This document shows positions 34,650 through 42,737 of a DNA stretch of 64,000 nt, in pieces. Origin of the DNA: an uncultured bacterium (GTDB taxonomy: Bacteria; Calescibacteriota; Calescibacteriia; Calescibacteriales; Calescibacteriaceae); NCBI GenBank assembly GCA_938036315.1, contig CALHPK010000009.1:62001-126000 (forward strand), read 5' to 3'. The notes under the pieces are model-generated. The model was given only the letters and a program-made list of their open reading frames with translations, was not told where the DNA came from and searched no databases. The translations under genes and the position numbers were made by a program. The first letter of the stretch is position 1. The number at the start of each line of letters is the position of its first letter.

Positions 34650-37013
34650 TTCTTTCATCACCGATTCGGTGTAGCTTATAGTCTTATCCACAAGAATCCT
34701 TATGTTATTAAGATCTTGTTCCAATTTATCAACTGCTAAAATGATTTTTCTACTCTCTTCTCTAATTCCTTCGAGTGAAACCCTCATATCCCTTACTATT
34801 CCATTGTATCTTGAAATGATCATACGGTACTCTGATGAGAATCTTTCGTATCTAGACTCAAGTTCTCTTATACTTTGAGAAACTTTTTCAAGTTTAGAGA
34901 ATATATTATCTACAGAAGGAATAATTTCTGCTACCACTCCTTTTATATCTTCAGATGCATTTGCAATGTCGGAAAACTTAGATTCAAACTCTGAAACTAA
35001 CCTCGATACTTCAGAAAATGTCTTCTTCGTATTACTCACATATCCTCCAAGCTGGTTCAGATACGACATAAAATCTTCGAGTATATCATCCACCTTTCCT
35101 GCATAAGCTTTTACAGATTCTATCTTATCTGCTATAGCGTTATCCCCTAATAAAATCTCGAGCTTTCTTCTTATCTCATTTATCAATGAAATAATCTCCT
35201 TTGTACCGGATTCTATTCTTTTCACATCTTCACTAATAAGATTGGAAAGTTGTTTTGAGAAAGTAGAGAACTCACCTGCAACTTCTGTCTGAGTAATCTT
35301 TGCGGAAGATATGGAAATATTCATTGAAAGTATAACGAGTCTCTTTTTCAATCTATCGATTTCTGAACGCAAACTCTCAATATCTCTGAATTTTTCTTCA
35401 AGATCTTCAAAAGTATCTTTAGAAATTTTCACGCTTTCGCTAAGCTCATCTAAGGATTTTTTGAACATCTCAAACGAGCTTATAAGTATCTGAAATTTTT
35501 TTTCGACCTGAGTTCCAATCCTGCTACCAACTTCATCTTGAGATAATGTTAGCACTCTTTTGGGGCCGCCTTTCAGAATATCGTAAATCTTTTGAAATTT
35601 AGATGAAACAGAAGAGAGTTTTCCTCTTAAGTCTCTTAGCTCTTTTATAATATCTAAAACTTCTTCAGATGAAGAAGAAGATGCCTCAAAAGTCAAAACT
35701 TCTAAAGTTTCAATTTCTTTACCAGACATTGCTATAATTCTCTCCGAATTTATGCGAATCAACTTCAGATCATTTATCAATGAATTTATCTGCCCTCGCA
35801 GCGATATAGAATCTGAAAATATCTTTGAAAGAACCTTGCCGATTCTTGAAGAAAAATCATCACATCTTGAACTTAAGATTTCCACCATCCCATGAGTATA
35901 GTTATTCTCAATAGATATTTTAAAGAATTCATCATTTGTCACAACCAAATTCTTAGAATCAATAAGATCTAATGCTTGAGAAATATAACTAACTAAAGAA
36001 CTATAGAATGCATATATAACTACAAGAATAATCACAGCTAAGATTCCAAATAGACTTAGGAAAAGCTTTTTGAACTCATCATCGATCCACTTCAACGGAA
36101 GATACAATCCTTTTATAACATTTTGACTCGCAAAGAAAACGAAAGCACCTGGAGAGACGTAGTCAAACAAAATATTCTCTCCAATACTTAACTTCTCTTT
36201 CATACTACTGATAATTACTTTATCAATGAATGGGTGCTCAGAATCTAAGATGCCAATCTCAAATGGTACAGTTCCTGGAATACTTTCGCCTCTGACAAAA
36301 TCATCAAACACCTGCTTTGCCTCACTATATCTGAGCTGTCGAATGTGGTTTTCAATAAATATACTGCTTACTAAAAATGCCACAAACAAGGCGTATGAAA
36401 TAAAAGCTATCAAAATCTTGAACTTCACCGAAATAGTAGGTGAAAAGTAAATTTTCTCCCTAATTTTACCTTCAATCTTAAATATCTTTGCAAATTCCCT
36501 TTCAAGATAATAGTAAATTATCTGTGAAACAGGTAGAGCTAAAAATACGATATTCAGAAGGAAAAAAAGGGCTACCCGTTCACTGGAAATCTCCCCAACC
36601 CTTATTATAACATACGATAAAATACCTGCAATAATCCAAATCAAAAAAGATACGGACGCTGAATAAAATGGTAAAGAAGAATAAGAGTTTATAAACTGCA
36701 GAAGCTCAGCTCCAGTCCCTATCCCCTGATTCTCAAGTTGCAGAAGTTGTCGATAAACCTGCTTAGTTCTGACTAACACAGCAAAGGCATAAACCCCAAG
36801 AAGTACAATATAAACGAAAATTAGAGGAGGAAGTATCCTCAGAAGAAATGGATATATCAACTTCCACCAATTAAGATAAACAACAGAAAAAACAACTCCT
36901 ACAACCAAACCTACAAACACGCTCAAATATATTGGTAAAAGAATAGAGAGGAACACAATCTTTCTTAACTTGTCACTGATTCCCGGACTTACACGCAAAA
37001 TACTCTGCTCCAT
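34632..37013 (-). CDS. Divergent methyl-accepting-chemotaxis-protein-like membrane protein
   Basis: The 793-residue protein has about five hydrophobic segments in its first 225 residues, an external loop of about 85 residues, one more membrane helix near 318-340, and then some 440 residues of nearly continuous helix and coiled coil. Around residue 565-600, LSMNISISSAKITQTEVAGEFSTFSKQLSNLI lines up with the chemoreceptor hairpin region N-x-LALNA-x-IEAARAGE-x-GRGF-x-VVA, but most tip residues have changed. It may be a receptor that no longer binds CheA/CheW, or binds a different pair. Its only nearby signalling genes are the receiver/CheX pair 4 kb away. Confidence 0.65.
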   Translation of the reverse strand: MEQSILRVSPGISDKLRKIVFLSILLPIYLSVFVGLVVGVVFSVVYLNWWKLIYPFLLRILPPLIFVYIVLLGVYAFAVLVRTKQVYRQLLQLENQGIGTGAELLQFINSYSSLPFYSASVSFLIWIIAGILSYVIIRVGEISSERVALFFLLNIVFLALPVSQIIYYYLEREFAKIFKIEGKIREKIYFSPTISVKFKILIAFISYALFVAFLVSSIFIENHIRQLRYSEAKQVFDDFVRGESIPGTVPFEIGILDSEHPFIDKVIISSMKEKLSIGENILFDYVSPGAFVFFASQNVIKGLYLPLKWIDDEFKKLFLSLFGILAVIILVVIYAFYSSLVSYISQALDLIDSKNLVVTNDEFFKISIENNYTHGMVEILSSRCDDFSSRIGKVLSKIFSDSISLRGQINSLINDLKLIRINSERIIAMSGKEIETLEVLTFEASSSSSEEVLDIIKELRDLRGKLSSVSSKFQKIYDILKGGPKRVLTLSQDEVGSRIGTQVEKKFQILISSFEMFKKSLDELSESVKISKDTFEDLEEKFRDIESLRSEIDRLKKRLVILSMNISISSAKITQTEVAGEFSTFSKQLSNLISEDVKRIESGTKEIISLINEIRRKLEILLGDNAIADKIESVKAYAGKVDDILEDFMSYLNQLGGYVSNTKKTFSEVSRLVSEFESKFSDIANASEDIKGVVAEIIPSVDNIFSKLEKVSQSIRELESRYERFSSEYRMIISRYNGIVRDMRVSLEGIREESRKIILAVDKLEQDLNNIRILVDKTISYTESVMKESSSEM

Positions 37014-37074
37014 ACATTAAATTTTAGAATTTCGAAAGCAACTTTCTCCTAAAAATTAAAATTTTATACTAATT

Positions 37075-38178
37075 ATGAAATACCAGATAATCCAAAGCGA
37101 TATAGAGAACTTCAGAAAAGAATTCGAAAGTATAAAGACAACAGTAAACCTCAATGCAATGCTAAATAAACTTCAGGAGATAGAAAATGCTCTCAAAAAT
37201 TCATCAGACCACCGAAAAATTTCCGAGCTTATGAAAGAAAAATCAAGCATTATAAAGAAAACAGAAAAATTTGAAAAAATCAATGAATTGATAGAGAATG
37301 TTGAAGGTCTATATGAGCTCTGGATTGAGTCAGGAGATGACGAGGCACTCAGAGAACTACAATCGGAAGCGTCCAGACTAAAAAGAGAACTTAAAAAACT
37401 CAAGATCGAGTTTATGCTATCAGACAAATATGATAAATCCAATGCAATAGTTGAGATAACCCCAGGAGCTGGAGGAACAGAAAGTATGGATTGGGCATCT
37501 ATGCTCTTCAGAATGTACTCAAGATGGGCAGAAGAACACTCATTTGAAGTGAAAATCATAGATAAAACACCAGGAGAACAAGCTGGGCTCAAGAGTATAA
37601 CATTCATCATAGAGGGAGAATATGCATACGGATATATGAAAGGAGAAAATGGAATCCATAGGCTCGTCAGAATTTCGCCCTTCGATGCTAACAGAAGAAG
37701 ACACACATCATTCGCCGCTGTCACAGTATATCCAGAAATTGACGAATCCATAAAAGTAGAAATAAATCCTGCAGACCTTGAAATAGAAACCTTCAGAGCT
37801 TCAGGTCCCGGAGGACAATATGTGAATAAAACTGATTCTGCAGTACGAATAAGGCACATACCCACAGGTATTATCGTCACATGCCAGTCTGAAAGATCAC
37901 AATACAAAAATAAACAAATAGCACTAAAAATACTTATCTCTCGTCTTCATGAAATTGAAAGACAAAAAAAAGAAGAAGAAAAAAAAGGGCTTGCTGAGAA
38001 AAAAGATATATCGTGGGGGAATCAAATAAGAAGCTATATATTGTATCCGTATAAACTTGTAAAAGATCATAGAACGGGCTATGAAACAGCACTTGCCGAG
38101 GAAGTCCTCGACGGGCAAATAGATGAATTCATAGAGGAATATCTTAAAAAACTAACCGCAAGCAAAATTATAAATTAA
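37075..38178 (+). CDS. prfB: Peptide chain release factor 2
   Basis: RF2 ends translation at UAA and UGA. The 367-residue protein has the RF2 anticodon-like tripeptide SPF in VRISPFDANRRRHTSFA, the catalytic GGQ in RASGPGGQYVNKTDSAVRI, and the N-terminal coiled-coil domain. Many prfB genes need a programmed +1 frameshift at an early in-frame UGA; here the frame is continuous from ATG, so that autoregulation is absent. An unknown gene and ribF follow with gaps of 7 and 6 nt. No clear Shine-Dalgarno is present. Confidence 0.96.
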   Translation: MKYQIIQSDIENFRKEFESIKTTVNLNAMLNKLQEIENALKNSSDHRKISELMKEKSSIIKKTEKFEKINELIENVEGLYELWIESGDDEALRELQSEASRLKRELKKLKIEFMLSDKYDKSNAIVEITPGAGGTESMDWASMLFRMYSRWAEEHSFEVKIIDKTPGEQAGLKSITFIIEGEYAYGYMKGENGIHRLVRISPFDANRRRHTSFAAVTVYPEIDESIKVEINPADLEIETFRASGPGGQYVNKTDSAVRIRHIPTGIIVTCQSERSQYKNKQIALKILISRLHEIERQKKEEEKKGLAEKKDISWGNQIRSYILYPYKLVKDHRTGYETALAEEVLDGQIDEFIEEYLKKLTASKIIN

Positions 38179-38185
38179 TAAAAAC

Positions 38186-38599
38186 ATGTTCATACGCCTA
38201 TTAACTAAAGTTGCTGAAACTATAATCCCATTCCCGAATAACAACCTTGAAAGTTTCAAAAACAATTTCATAGCAAGAGCCAAAGAATTTTTCGCAAATA
38301 TGGCAATACTACCACGCATTACCTTCTCGGTTATACTTATCCTAATTCAACTTACACCTATGTTAAGATACCTCAGGCCTTTTTCTAAACTCTCCATCGA
38401 AAAAAGAAAAAAAGTAGTAGAAAAATGGTATACATCAAAAATTATGACAAAAAGATTGATGATAAATGCCATAAAAGGACTATGCACTATGATATACCTG
38501 AGTCTACAAGGAGATGAATTCAATTTCAATTCTACAAAACCTAAAAGATGCGAGAAAATTACACAGAAACAGAATTTAGAATACTCCGAACAAAGCTAA
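38186..38599 (+). CDS. Small hypothetical protein with one membrane-associated helix
   Basis: I cannot assign this 137-residue basic protein. It has one hydrophobic segment (about 40-62, ILPRITFSVILILIQLTPML), then LSIEKRKKVVEKWYTSKIMTKRLMINAIKGLCTMIYLSL. The L-x3-x-R-x3-x2-W pattern recalls the helical lead region of some GMC oxidoreductase or gluconate dehydrogenase subunits, but nothing else of those is present. Lying between prfB and ribF with gaps of 7 and 6 nt on the same strand, it is very likely expressed with them. Real gene probable, function unknown. Confidence 0.55.
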   Translation: MFIRLLTKVAETIIPFPNNNLESFKNNFIARAKEFFANMAILPRITFSVILILIQLTPMLRYLRPFSKLSIEKRKKVVEKWYTSKIMTKRLMINAIKGLCTMIYLSLQGDEFNFNSTKPKRCEKITQKQNLEYSEQS

Positions 38600-38605
38600 A
38601 ACAAA

Positions 38606-39556
38606 ATGAGAGAAAAAGTAAAGACTCTAATCATATGGGACTTGAAAAAAGATCTAAATAAACTCCATCGTCTTAAGAACTCTGTGTTGTGTATAGGAAA
38701 TTTTGATGGATTACATAAAGGGCACAATAGGGTCCTACAAGAAGGATACGATATGTCTAAAAGATTTGAACGCCCTCTTGTAGCTATCTCCTTTCTACCT
38801 CATCCCCGTCTACTCCTTAGACCACAAAACTTCTTCATCCTCACTCCCGTTTCCGCAAAGATATTAGAACTTACAAAACTCGGCGCTGATTACTTGGTCA
38901 TGTTCAATTTTCCATCAATTATGAATATTGAGTACAAAGAATTTTGCGAATTTATAGAAGTTCACCTCAATCCCTGTGGAATATGTGTGGGGTTTGATTT
39001 TTCGTTCGGGAAAGGAGCTCTGGGCACAGCAGAGGACATAAAAAAATTCTTCTCCAAAATAGAAGTTAAAATTGTTGGTAAAATCAGTGTAAATTCTGAT
39101 CAAAAAATCTCTTCATCACTTCTGAGGAAAACTATAAGAGAAGGAAGCGTCGATAAATACCCAAAATACACAGGAAGATTTTACTCAGTTAGAGGATGTG
39201 TTGTAAAAGGAGAAGGAAGAGGGACTAAAATCGGCTTCCCAACTGCAAATATTTCGACTACATACTTTCTACCACCAGACGGAGTCTATGCGTGCTTTGT
39301 AAAATTACTTGATCAAGGTAATCAAACTGCGTTAAAGGCAGTCTGCAATATTGGACCACAGCCTACCTTCAACTCCAATAAAAAAACTCTGGAAGTATTC
39401 ATAATAGGATTCGAAGGAAATATATACCTCAAATCAATTGAAATTATGTTCGTAAAAAGAATAAGAGATGTAATGAAGTTCCAAAATCCTGAAGAACTCA
39501 AAAAAAGAATCCAGGAAGATATAGAGGAAGCAAAAAGTATATTGGCAAGCTGGTGA
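38606..39556 (+). CDS. ribF: Bifunctional riboflavin kinase / FAD synthetase
   Basis: It phosphorylates riboflavin to FMN and adenylates it to FAD. The 316-residue protein has the adenylyltransferase domain first (CIGNFDGLHKGHNRVL, ISFLPHP, GFDFSFGKGALG, and SSSLLRKTIREG) and the riboflavin kinase domain after about 190 (VVKGEGRGTKIGFPTANI, PPDGVYACFV, KAVCNIGPQPTF, EVFIIGFEGNIYLKSIEI). Length is standard. It is the third gene of the prfB-orf-ribF unit, and no FMN riboswitch is visible. Confidence 0.95.
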   Translation: MREKVKTLIIWDLKKDLNKLHRLKNSVLCIGNFDGLHKGHNRVLQEGYDMSKRFERPLVAISFLPHPRLLLRPQNFFILTPVSAKILELTKLGADYLVMFNFPSIMNIEYKEFCEFIEVHLNPCGICVGFDFSFGKGALGTAEDIKKFFSKIEVKIVGKISVNSDQKISSSLLRKTIREGSVDKYPKYTGRFYSVRGCVVKGEGRGTKIGFPTANISTTYFLPPDGVYACFVKLLDQGNQTALKAVCNIGPQPTFNSNKKTLEVFIIGFEGNIYLKSIEIMFVKRIRDVMKFQNPEELKKRIQEDIEEAKSILASW

Positions 39557-39638
39557 AGATGTAACAATAAAAACGAAAAAATATTTACCTCAGAAAGAAA
39601 ATTTAGGACATACACAAGATTAGATCAGTACTGTTCTT

Positions 39639-39674
39639 TGGATTCTAAATCTCAAATGGATTCTAAATCTCAAA
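39639..39674. repeat. Exact tandem duplication TGGATTCTAAATCTCAAA x2
   Basis: The 18-mer TGGATTCTAAATCTCAAA occurs twice head to tail (39639-39656, 39657-39674) in the 175-nt gap between ribF and the lipoate-ligase-like gene. Each copy contains CTAAATCTCA, which also occurs at 24869 and 24996. It may be a replication-slippage duplication or a pair of binding sites. Confidence 0.6.
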
Positions 39675-39731
39675 GAGAGCGGAAATATTAATAACTAAAG
39701 TGAAACAATAAAAATAAAAAATGACGAATGA

Positions 39732-40322
39732 ATGATATATCTTCTAAATTTAAATTCTAATTCTTCTTATCCTTTAGAGGTTAACAGATGGGCATATGAG
39801 AATTCCGAAAGAATAATCCACGTTTTCTCATTTTCTATAAGGTGTGTAAGCGTTGGTAGAACTTATCAAGATTTTCAGCCTATCAGTGCCGAAAGCTCCC
39901 CTGAAACCGAACACTTACCTGTTTTCAGAAGAATAACAGGTGGGGGCGCGGTCTTCCATTCTCCTGATAGTGATATATCCTTTGCGTTTTCATTTGAACA
40001 CGATCTAATTTCAATAAAAAAAATATTTTTGAATATAGCTAAAAAAATAAGCACATTTCTTGAAACAGAATTGAATTTAAACAACCTAAGAATTTTTGAT
40101 AATGGAGATATTTTACTAAATGATATAAAAATCTGTGGTATATCCTGTGTAAGGAAGGGGAAATTTTTTCTATTTGAGGGATGTTTTTTAATACCAAACA
40201 AGACAAAAAAAATCCCATTTAATTTTTCAAAATTATGTTTCAATTCATACGGAAAAAAGATCCGAAACTTCAAAGATTTATCAGCCAAACTCTTCAATTT
40301 TCTAAAAGAGAATTTTCAATAA
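39732..40322 (+). CDS. Short lipoate-protein-ligase-like protein (LplA/LipM fold)
   Basis: The 196-residue protein has the signature RRITGGGAVFH preceded by CVSVGRTYQDFQ, and ND-IKICGISC where the family has a conserved lysine that binds lipoyl-AMP, then GCFLIP. LplA enzymes (about 330 residues) have an extra C-terminal lid domain, absent here; LipM/LplJ-type are about 280. So this is a minimal catalytic module, which in split systems works with a separate accessory protein, not seen nearby. The gene is even more AT-rich than its neighbours. It could have drifted to another acyl or biotin substrate. Confidence 0.7.
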   Translation: MIYLLNLNSNSSYPLEVNRWAYENSERIIHVFSFSIRCVSVGRTYQDFQPISAESSPETEHLPVFRRITGGGAVFHSPDSDISFAFSFEHDLISIKKIFLNIAKKISTFLETELNLNNLRIFDNGDILLNDIKICGISCVRKGKFFLFEGCFLIPNKTKKIPFNFSKLCFNSYGKKIRNFKDLSAKLFNFLKENFQ

Positions 40323-40699
40323 GGTAACAGAAGCTGTATTCGGCAAGATAAAATAAAGAAATTTTTCAAAAATTTACTCATATCAAATATAATTCATTAA
40401 TAATAAATAATCTAAATTAAAATTTAAAACATTAAAAGTAATGAAACTTATATTCTTATATCTTTTAAATATATTCCTGAGAAGAAAAGAACTATAAAAT
40501 GAAATTTCTGGGGAAAATTTTTGAAAAATTTGACAAAAAAACGAAAAATTATTATAATTATTTTTGATGAAATTATTAAACGGATTTGAATTTTATGATT
40601 TCAAAAATTTTTATTCTTTACTTTTACTTTCATTAAATTTAACGGAGGAAAAGGTTAAAAATAAGTTGAATTTTAAAAATATTGGAAAAGGGGGAAAAC
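40323..40699. other. Very AT-rich leader/promoter region of the nicotinamidase-fusion gene
   Basis: These 377 nt hold no credible gene and are extremely poor in G and C. They contain a perfect consensus promoter (40530-40558), a weaker TTCAAA-17-TATAAT pair (40365-40393), many A-tracts and T-tracts that should bend DNA, and a Shine-Dalgarno-like GGAGG at 40644-40648 that serves no obvious start codon. Confidence 0.65.
40530..40558 (+). promoter_or_regulatory. Perfect consensus sigma-70 promoter TTGACA-17-TATAAT
   Basis: TTGACA (40530-40535), a 17-nt spacer and TATAAT (40553-40558) match the housekeeping consensus at every base. Transcription should start near 40565, giving a leader of about 135 nt to the nicotinamidase-fusion gene. 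It is the best promoter match I see in the window. Confidence 0.75.
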
Positions 40700-41752
40700 A
40701 TGCCTGAGATAGGAAAAAAAACAGCTTTAATAGTGGTAGATATACAGAAGGATTTTCTGCCTGGGGGAAATTTAGCGGTCCCAGATGGGGATAAGATAAT
40801 TCCAATCGTAAACGAGTATATACAAAAATTTGAAGAAGCAGGAGGATTGATAGTAGCTACAAGAGATTGGCATCCTGTAGATCATATCTCATTTAAGGAG
40901 AGGGGAGGGCCTTGGCCACCACACTGCATTCAAAATACCGACGGTGCAAAGTTTCATGATGATTTAAAACTCCCTGAGAATACCGTTATAATATCAAAAG
41001 CTGATGAACCTGATAAAGAAGCATACTCAGGATTCCAAGGAACAGAACTTCAAAATCTTCTCAAAGAAAAAGGAATTGACAGCGTATTTGTGTGCGGTCT
41101 TGCAACTGAATATTGTGTGAAAAATACTGTACTTGACGCTATAAAACTCGGATTCAAAACCCATATCCTCGCTGATGCTATAAAGGGAATAGATGCTAAT
41201 CCAGGGGATTCAGAAAAAGCAATAGAAGAGATGAAATCAGAGGGAGCAGAAATCGTAAATATAAAGGATGTAACGATAACACCTGGAATTATCCAAAAGA
41301 CCATAGAGTCAGTGGTTGAGTCCATAGAAGCCGCAACAGAAAAACCCCGTAAAGAGCTCCGAAGGAGTATTAAAAGAGCAAAAAAAGAGGTCGGGAAAAT
41401 TTTGAAAAGGTATGGTAAGAAAGTTGAAAAGGCTAGCAAACAAATCGGCGTGGAGCTATCAAGAACTATTCAAAAAGTAGCAGATATAATAAAAGAAACA
41501 TCAGAAAAAGTACGCGCAGGAGAGAGAGTAAAAATCAAAAAGCCTAAAGCTAAAGTAATGAGTAAAAAAAAGCCAGCAAGTATAAAGGGGAAAAAGATAA
41601 TAGCACCAAATGTGAAACAAAAGGTTAAAAAAATTTCCCAGAGGGGGAAACCCTCTGGGGGAAAAAGAAAAGGAAAAGGAGGTGGAAAACCTATGGCTAC
41701 CAAAAAAGCAGCCGCTGGAAAAAAGAAAACCGCAACCAAAAAGAAAAAGTAA
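40700..41752 (+). CDS. pncA: Nicotinamidase (PncA) fused to a long lysine-rich, histone-H1-like tail
   Basis: The first 195 residues are a complete nicotinamidase, which converts nicotinamide to nicotinate for NAD salvage: catalytic D14, K100 and C139 (GLATEYCVKNT), metal ligands D56, H58 (TRDWHP) and H75 (WPPHCIQ). Families stop near 200 residues, but this one continues to 350. Residues 197-270 look like amphipathic helices (EKPRKELRRSIKRAKKEVGK, KKVEKASKQIGVEL), and 275-350 are Lys/Gly/Ala-rich like bacterial histone-H1 proteins (KKKPASIKGKK, ATKKAAAGKKK). The tail could bind nucleic acid or another polyanion; that is inference. The ATG at 40700 follows AAAAGGGGGA. A hairpin terminator lies downstream. 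Confidence 0.9.
   Translation: MPEIGKKTALIVVDIQKDFLPGGNLAVPDGDKIIPIVNEYIQKFEEAGGLIVATRDWHPVDHISFKERGGPWPPHCIQNTDGAKFHDDLKLPENTVIISKADEPDKEAYSGFQGTELQNLLKEKGIDSVFVCGLATEYCVKNTVLDAIKLGFKTHILADAIKGIDANPGDSEKAIEEMKSEGAEIVNIKDVTITPGIIQKTIESVVESIEAATEKPRKELRRSIKRAKKEVGKILKRYGKKVEKASKQIGVELSRTIQKVADIIKETSEKVRAGERVKIKKPKAKVMSKKKPASIKGKKIIAPNVKQKVKKISQRGKPSGGKRKGKGGGKPMATKKAAAGKKKTATKKKK
41637..41659. promoter_or_regulatory. Strong 9-bp hairpin inside the pncA tail
   Basis: CCCAGAGGG (41637-41645), loop GGAAA, and CCCTCTGGG (41651-41659) form a perfect GC-rich stem inside very AT-rich coding DNA. On the minus strand the stem is followed by AAATTTTTTT, the form of an intrinsic terminator for antisense transcripts. 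On the plus strand it precedes the internal ribosome-binding site by about 17 nt. Confidence 0.6.
41677..41695 (+). promoter_or_regulatory. Internal Shine-Dalgarno plus in-frame ATG within pncA tail
   Basis: AGGAGGT (41677-41683) is followed after 9 nt by an in-frame ATG (41693-41695). Translation from here would give a 19-residue peptide starting MATKKAAAGK and ending in KKKK. The site also simply encodes Gly-Gly-Gly, so chance is possible. Confidence 0.35.
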
Positions 41753-41782
41753 TAATCATAATACATTAATAATTATATAAAA

Positions 41783-41826
41783 AAGAAGGGGGATTTTCAA
41801 ATTTACTAAATAAAGTCCCCCTTCTT
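41783..41826 (+). terminator. Hairpin terminator after the pncA-fusion gene
   Basis: AAGAAGGGGGA (41783-41793) pairs perfectly with TCCCCCTTCTT (41816-41826) across a 22-nt loop, 31 nt after the pncA stop and 30 nt before rmlA. The 3' arm is pyrimidine-rich but no long T-run follows. It is one of very few hairpins in gene gaps of this window. Confidence 0.6.
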
Positions 41827-41855
41827 CTACCACAACCTGTGGGTGGATCAGATAT

Positions 41856-42737
41856 ATGAAGGCTGTTATACTAGCTGGGGGGAGAGGTACTCGCCTTTAT
41901 CCAACTACGTTTGTCGTGAATAAACACCTTCTTCCAATATACAACAAACCTATGATATACTACCCTGTATCAGTAGCTCTACTTTGCAGAATAAGAGAAA
42001 TAATTATCGTTACAAACCCTGAAGACGTAGAAATCTATAAAAAGTTGTTTCTCTTCACTGAAGAGATAGGGGTTGATATAAAATATGCTGTACAGGAAAC
42101 ACCTGGGGGATTAGCTCACGCTTTATTAACTGCGGAAGAATTCGCCAGAGGAGCTCCAATTTGCCTTATCTTAGGAGATAATATATTTTTCGGACACGGG
42201 CTCCCAGATATTCTTATGGAAGCCAGAAGATCAGTTGAAAAGGAGGGTGGAGCCTATATTTTTGTCTACTACGTAAACGACCCAGAAAGATATGGCATCG
42301 CAGAATTTGACAGTACAGGAAAAGTCATATCACTCGAAGAAAAGCCCAAGAAAGCTAAATCTAACTTTGCTGTAACTGGATTGTACTTTTATGATCAGAC
42401 AGTATTTGAAAAAGCAAGACGAATAGAGCCATCATCAAGAGGAGAGCTTGAAATAACATCTGTAAATCAGGAATATCTCAAGGAAGGTAAGCTCAAAGCA
42501 AAGCTTTTAGGAAGGGGATTTGCTTGGTTCGACGCCGGGACACATGAAAGCTTTCTTTCTGCAGGGGAATTCGTATATACTATAGAGAAAAAGACCGGAC
42601 TTATGATAGGCTGTCTAGAAGAAATAGCGTTCAATAACGGATGGATCAGCAGGCAAAAACTACTTACACTTGCAAATAGATTAAAAAATACAGATTATGG
42701 TGAGTACCTTTCAAAAATAGCCAAAAGCAAAGATTAA
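41856..42737 (+). CDS. rmlA: Glucose-1-phosphate thymidylyltransferase (RmlA/RfbA-type nucleotidyltransferase)
   Basis: It makes dTDP-glucose for deoxysugar and surface-polysaccharide synthesis. The 293-residue protein has [36 protein letters not shown], the magnesium-binding [44 protein letters not shown], and [16 protein letters not shown]. Length fits RmlA. The other rml genes are not here. The ATG follows a GGTGGA-like site. The stop is immediately next to that of the convergent CDP-alcohol phosphatidyltransferase, with no intervening base. Confidence 0.94.
   Translation: MKAVILAGGRGTRLYPTTFVVNKHLLPIYNKPMIYYPVSVALLCRIREIIIVTNPEDVEIYKKLFLFTEEIGVDIKYAVQETPGGLAHALLTAEEFARGAPICLILGDNIFFGHGLPDILMEARRSVEKEGGAYIFVYYVNDPERYGIAEFDSTGKVISLEEKPKKAKSNFAVTGLYFYDQTVFEKARRIEPSSRGELEITSVNQEYLKEGKLKAKLLGRGFAWFDAGTHESFLSAGEFVYTIEKKTGLMIGCLEEIAFNNGWISRQKLLTLANRLKNTDYGEYLSKIAKSKD

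Noticed and set aside
34684-34692. DnaA-box-like TTATCCACA, possible origin
   Set aside because: A single copy inside the chemoreceptor-like coding sequence, with no cluster of boxes and no dnaA, gyrB or recF nearby.
37075-38178. Programmed +1 frameshift expected in prfB
   Set aside because: The RF2 frame is continuous from its ATG through SPF and GGQ; there is no early in-frame stop.
39639-39674. CRISPR-like repeat
   Set aside because: Only two adjacent copies with no spacers and no cas genes.
41470-41766. 98-residue hydrophobic frame on the minus strand opposite the pncA tail
   Set aside because: It is the complement of Lys/Gly-rich codons (giving Phe/Leu/Pro); no ribosome-binding site and no family resemblance.
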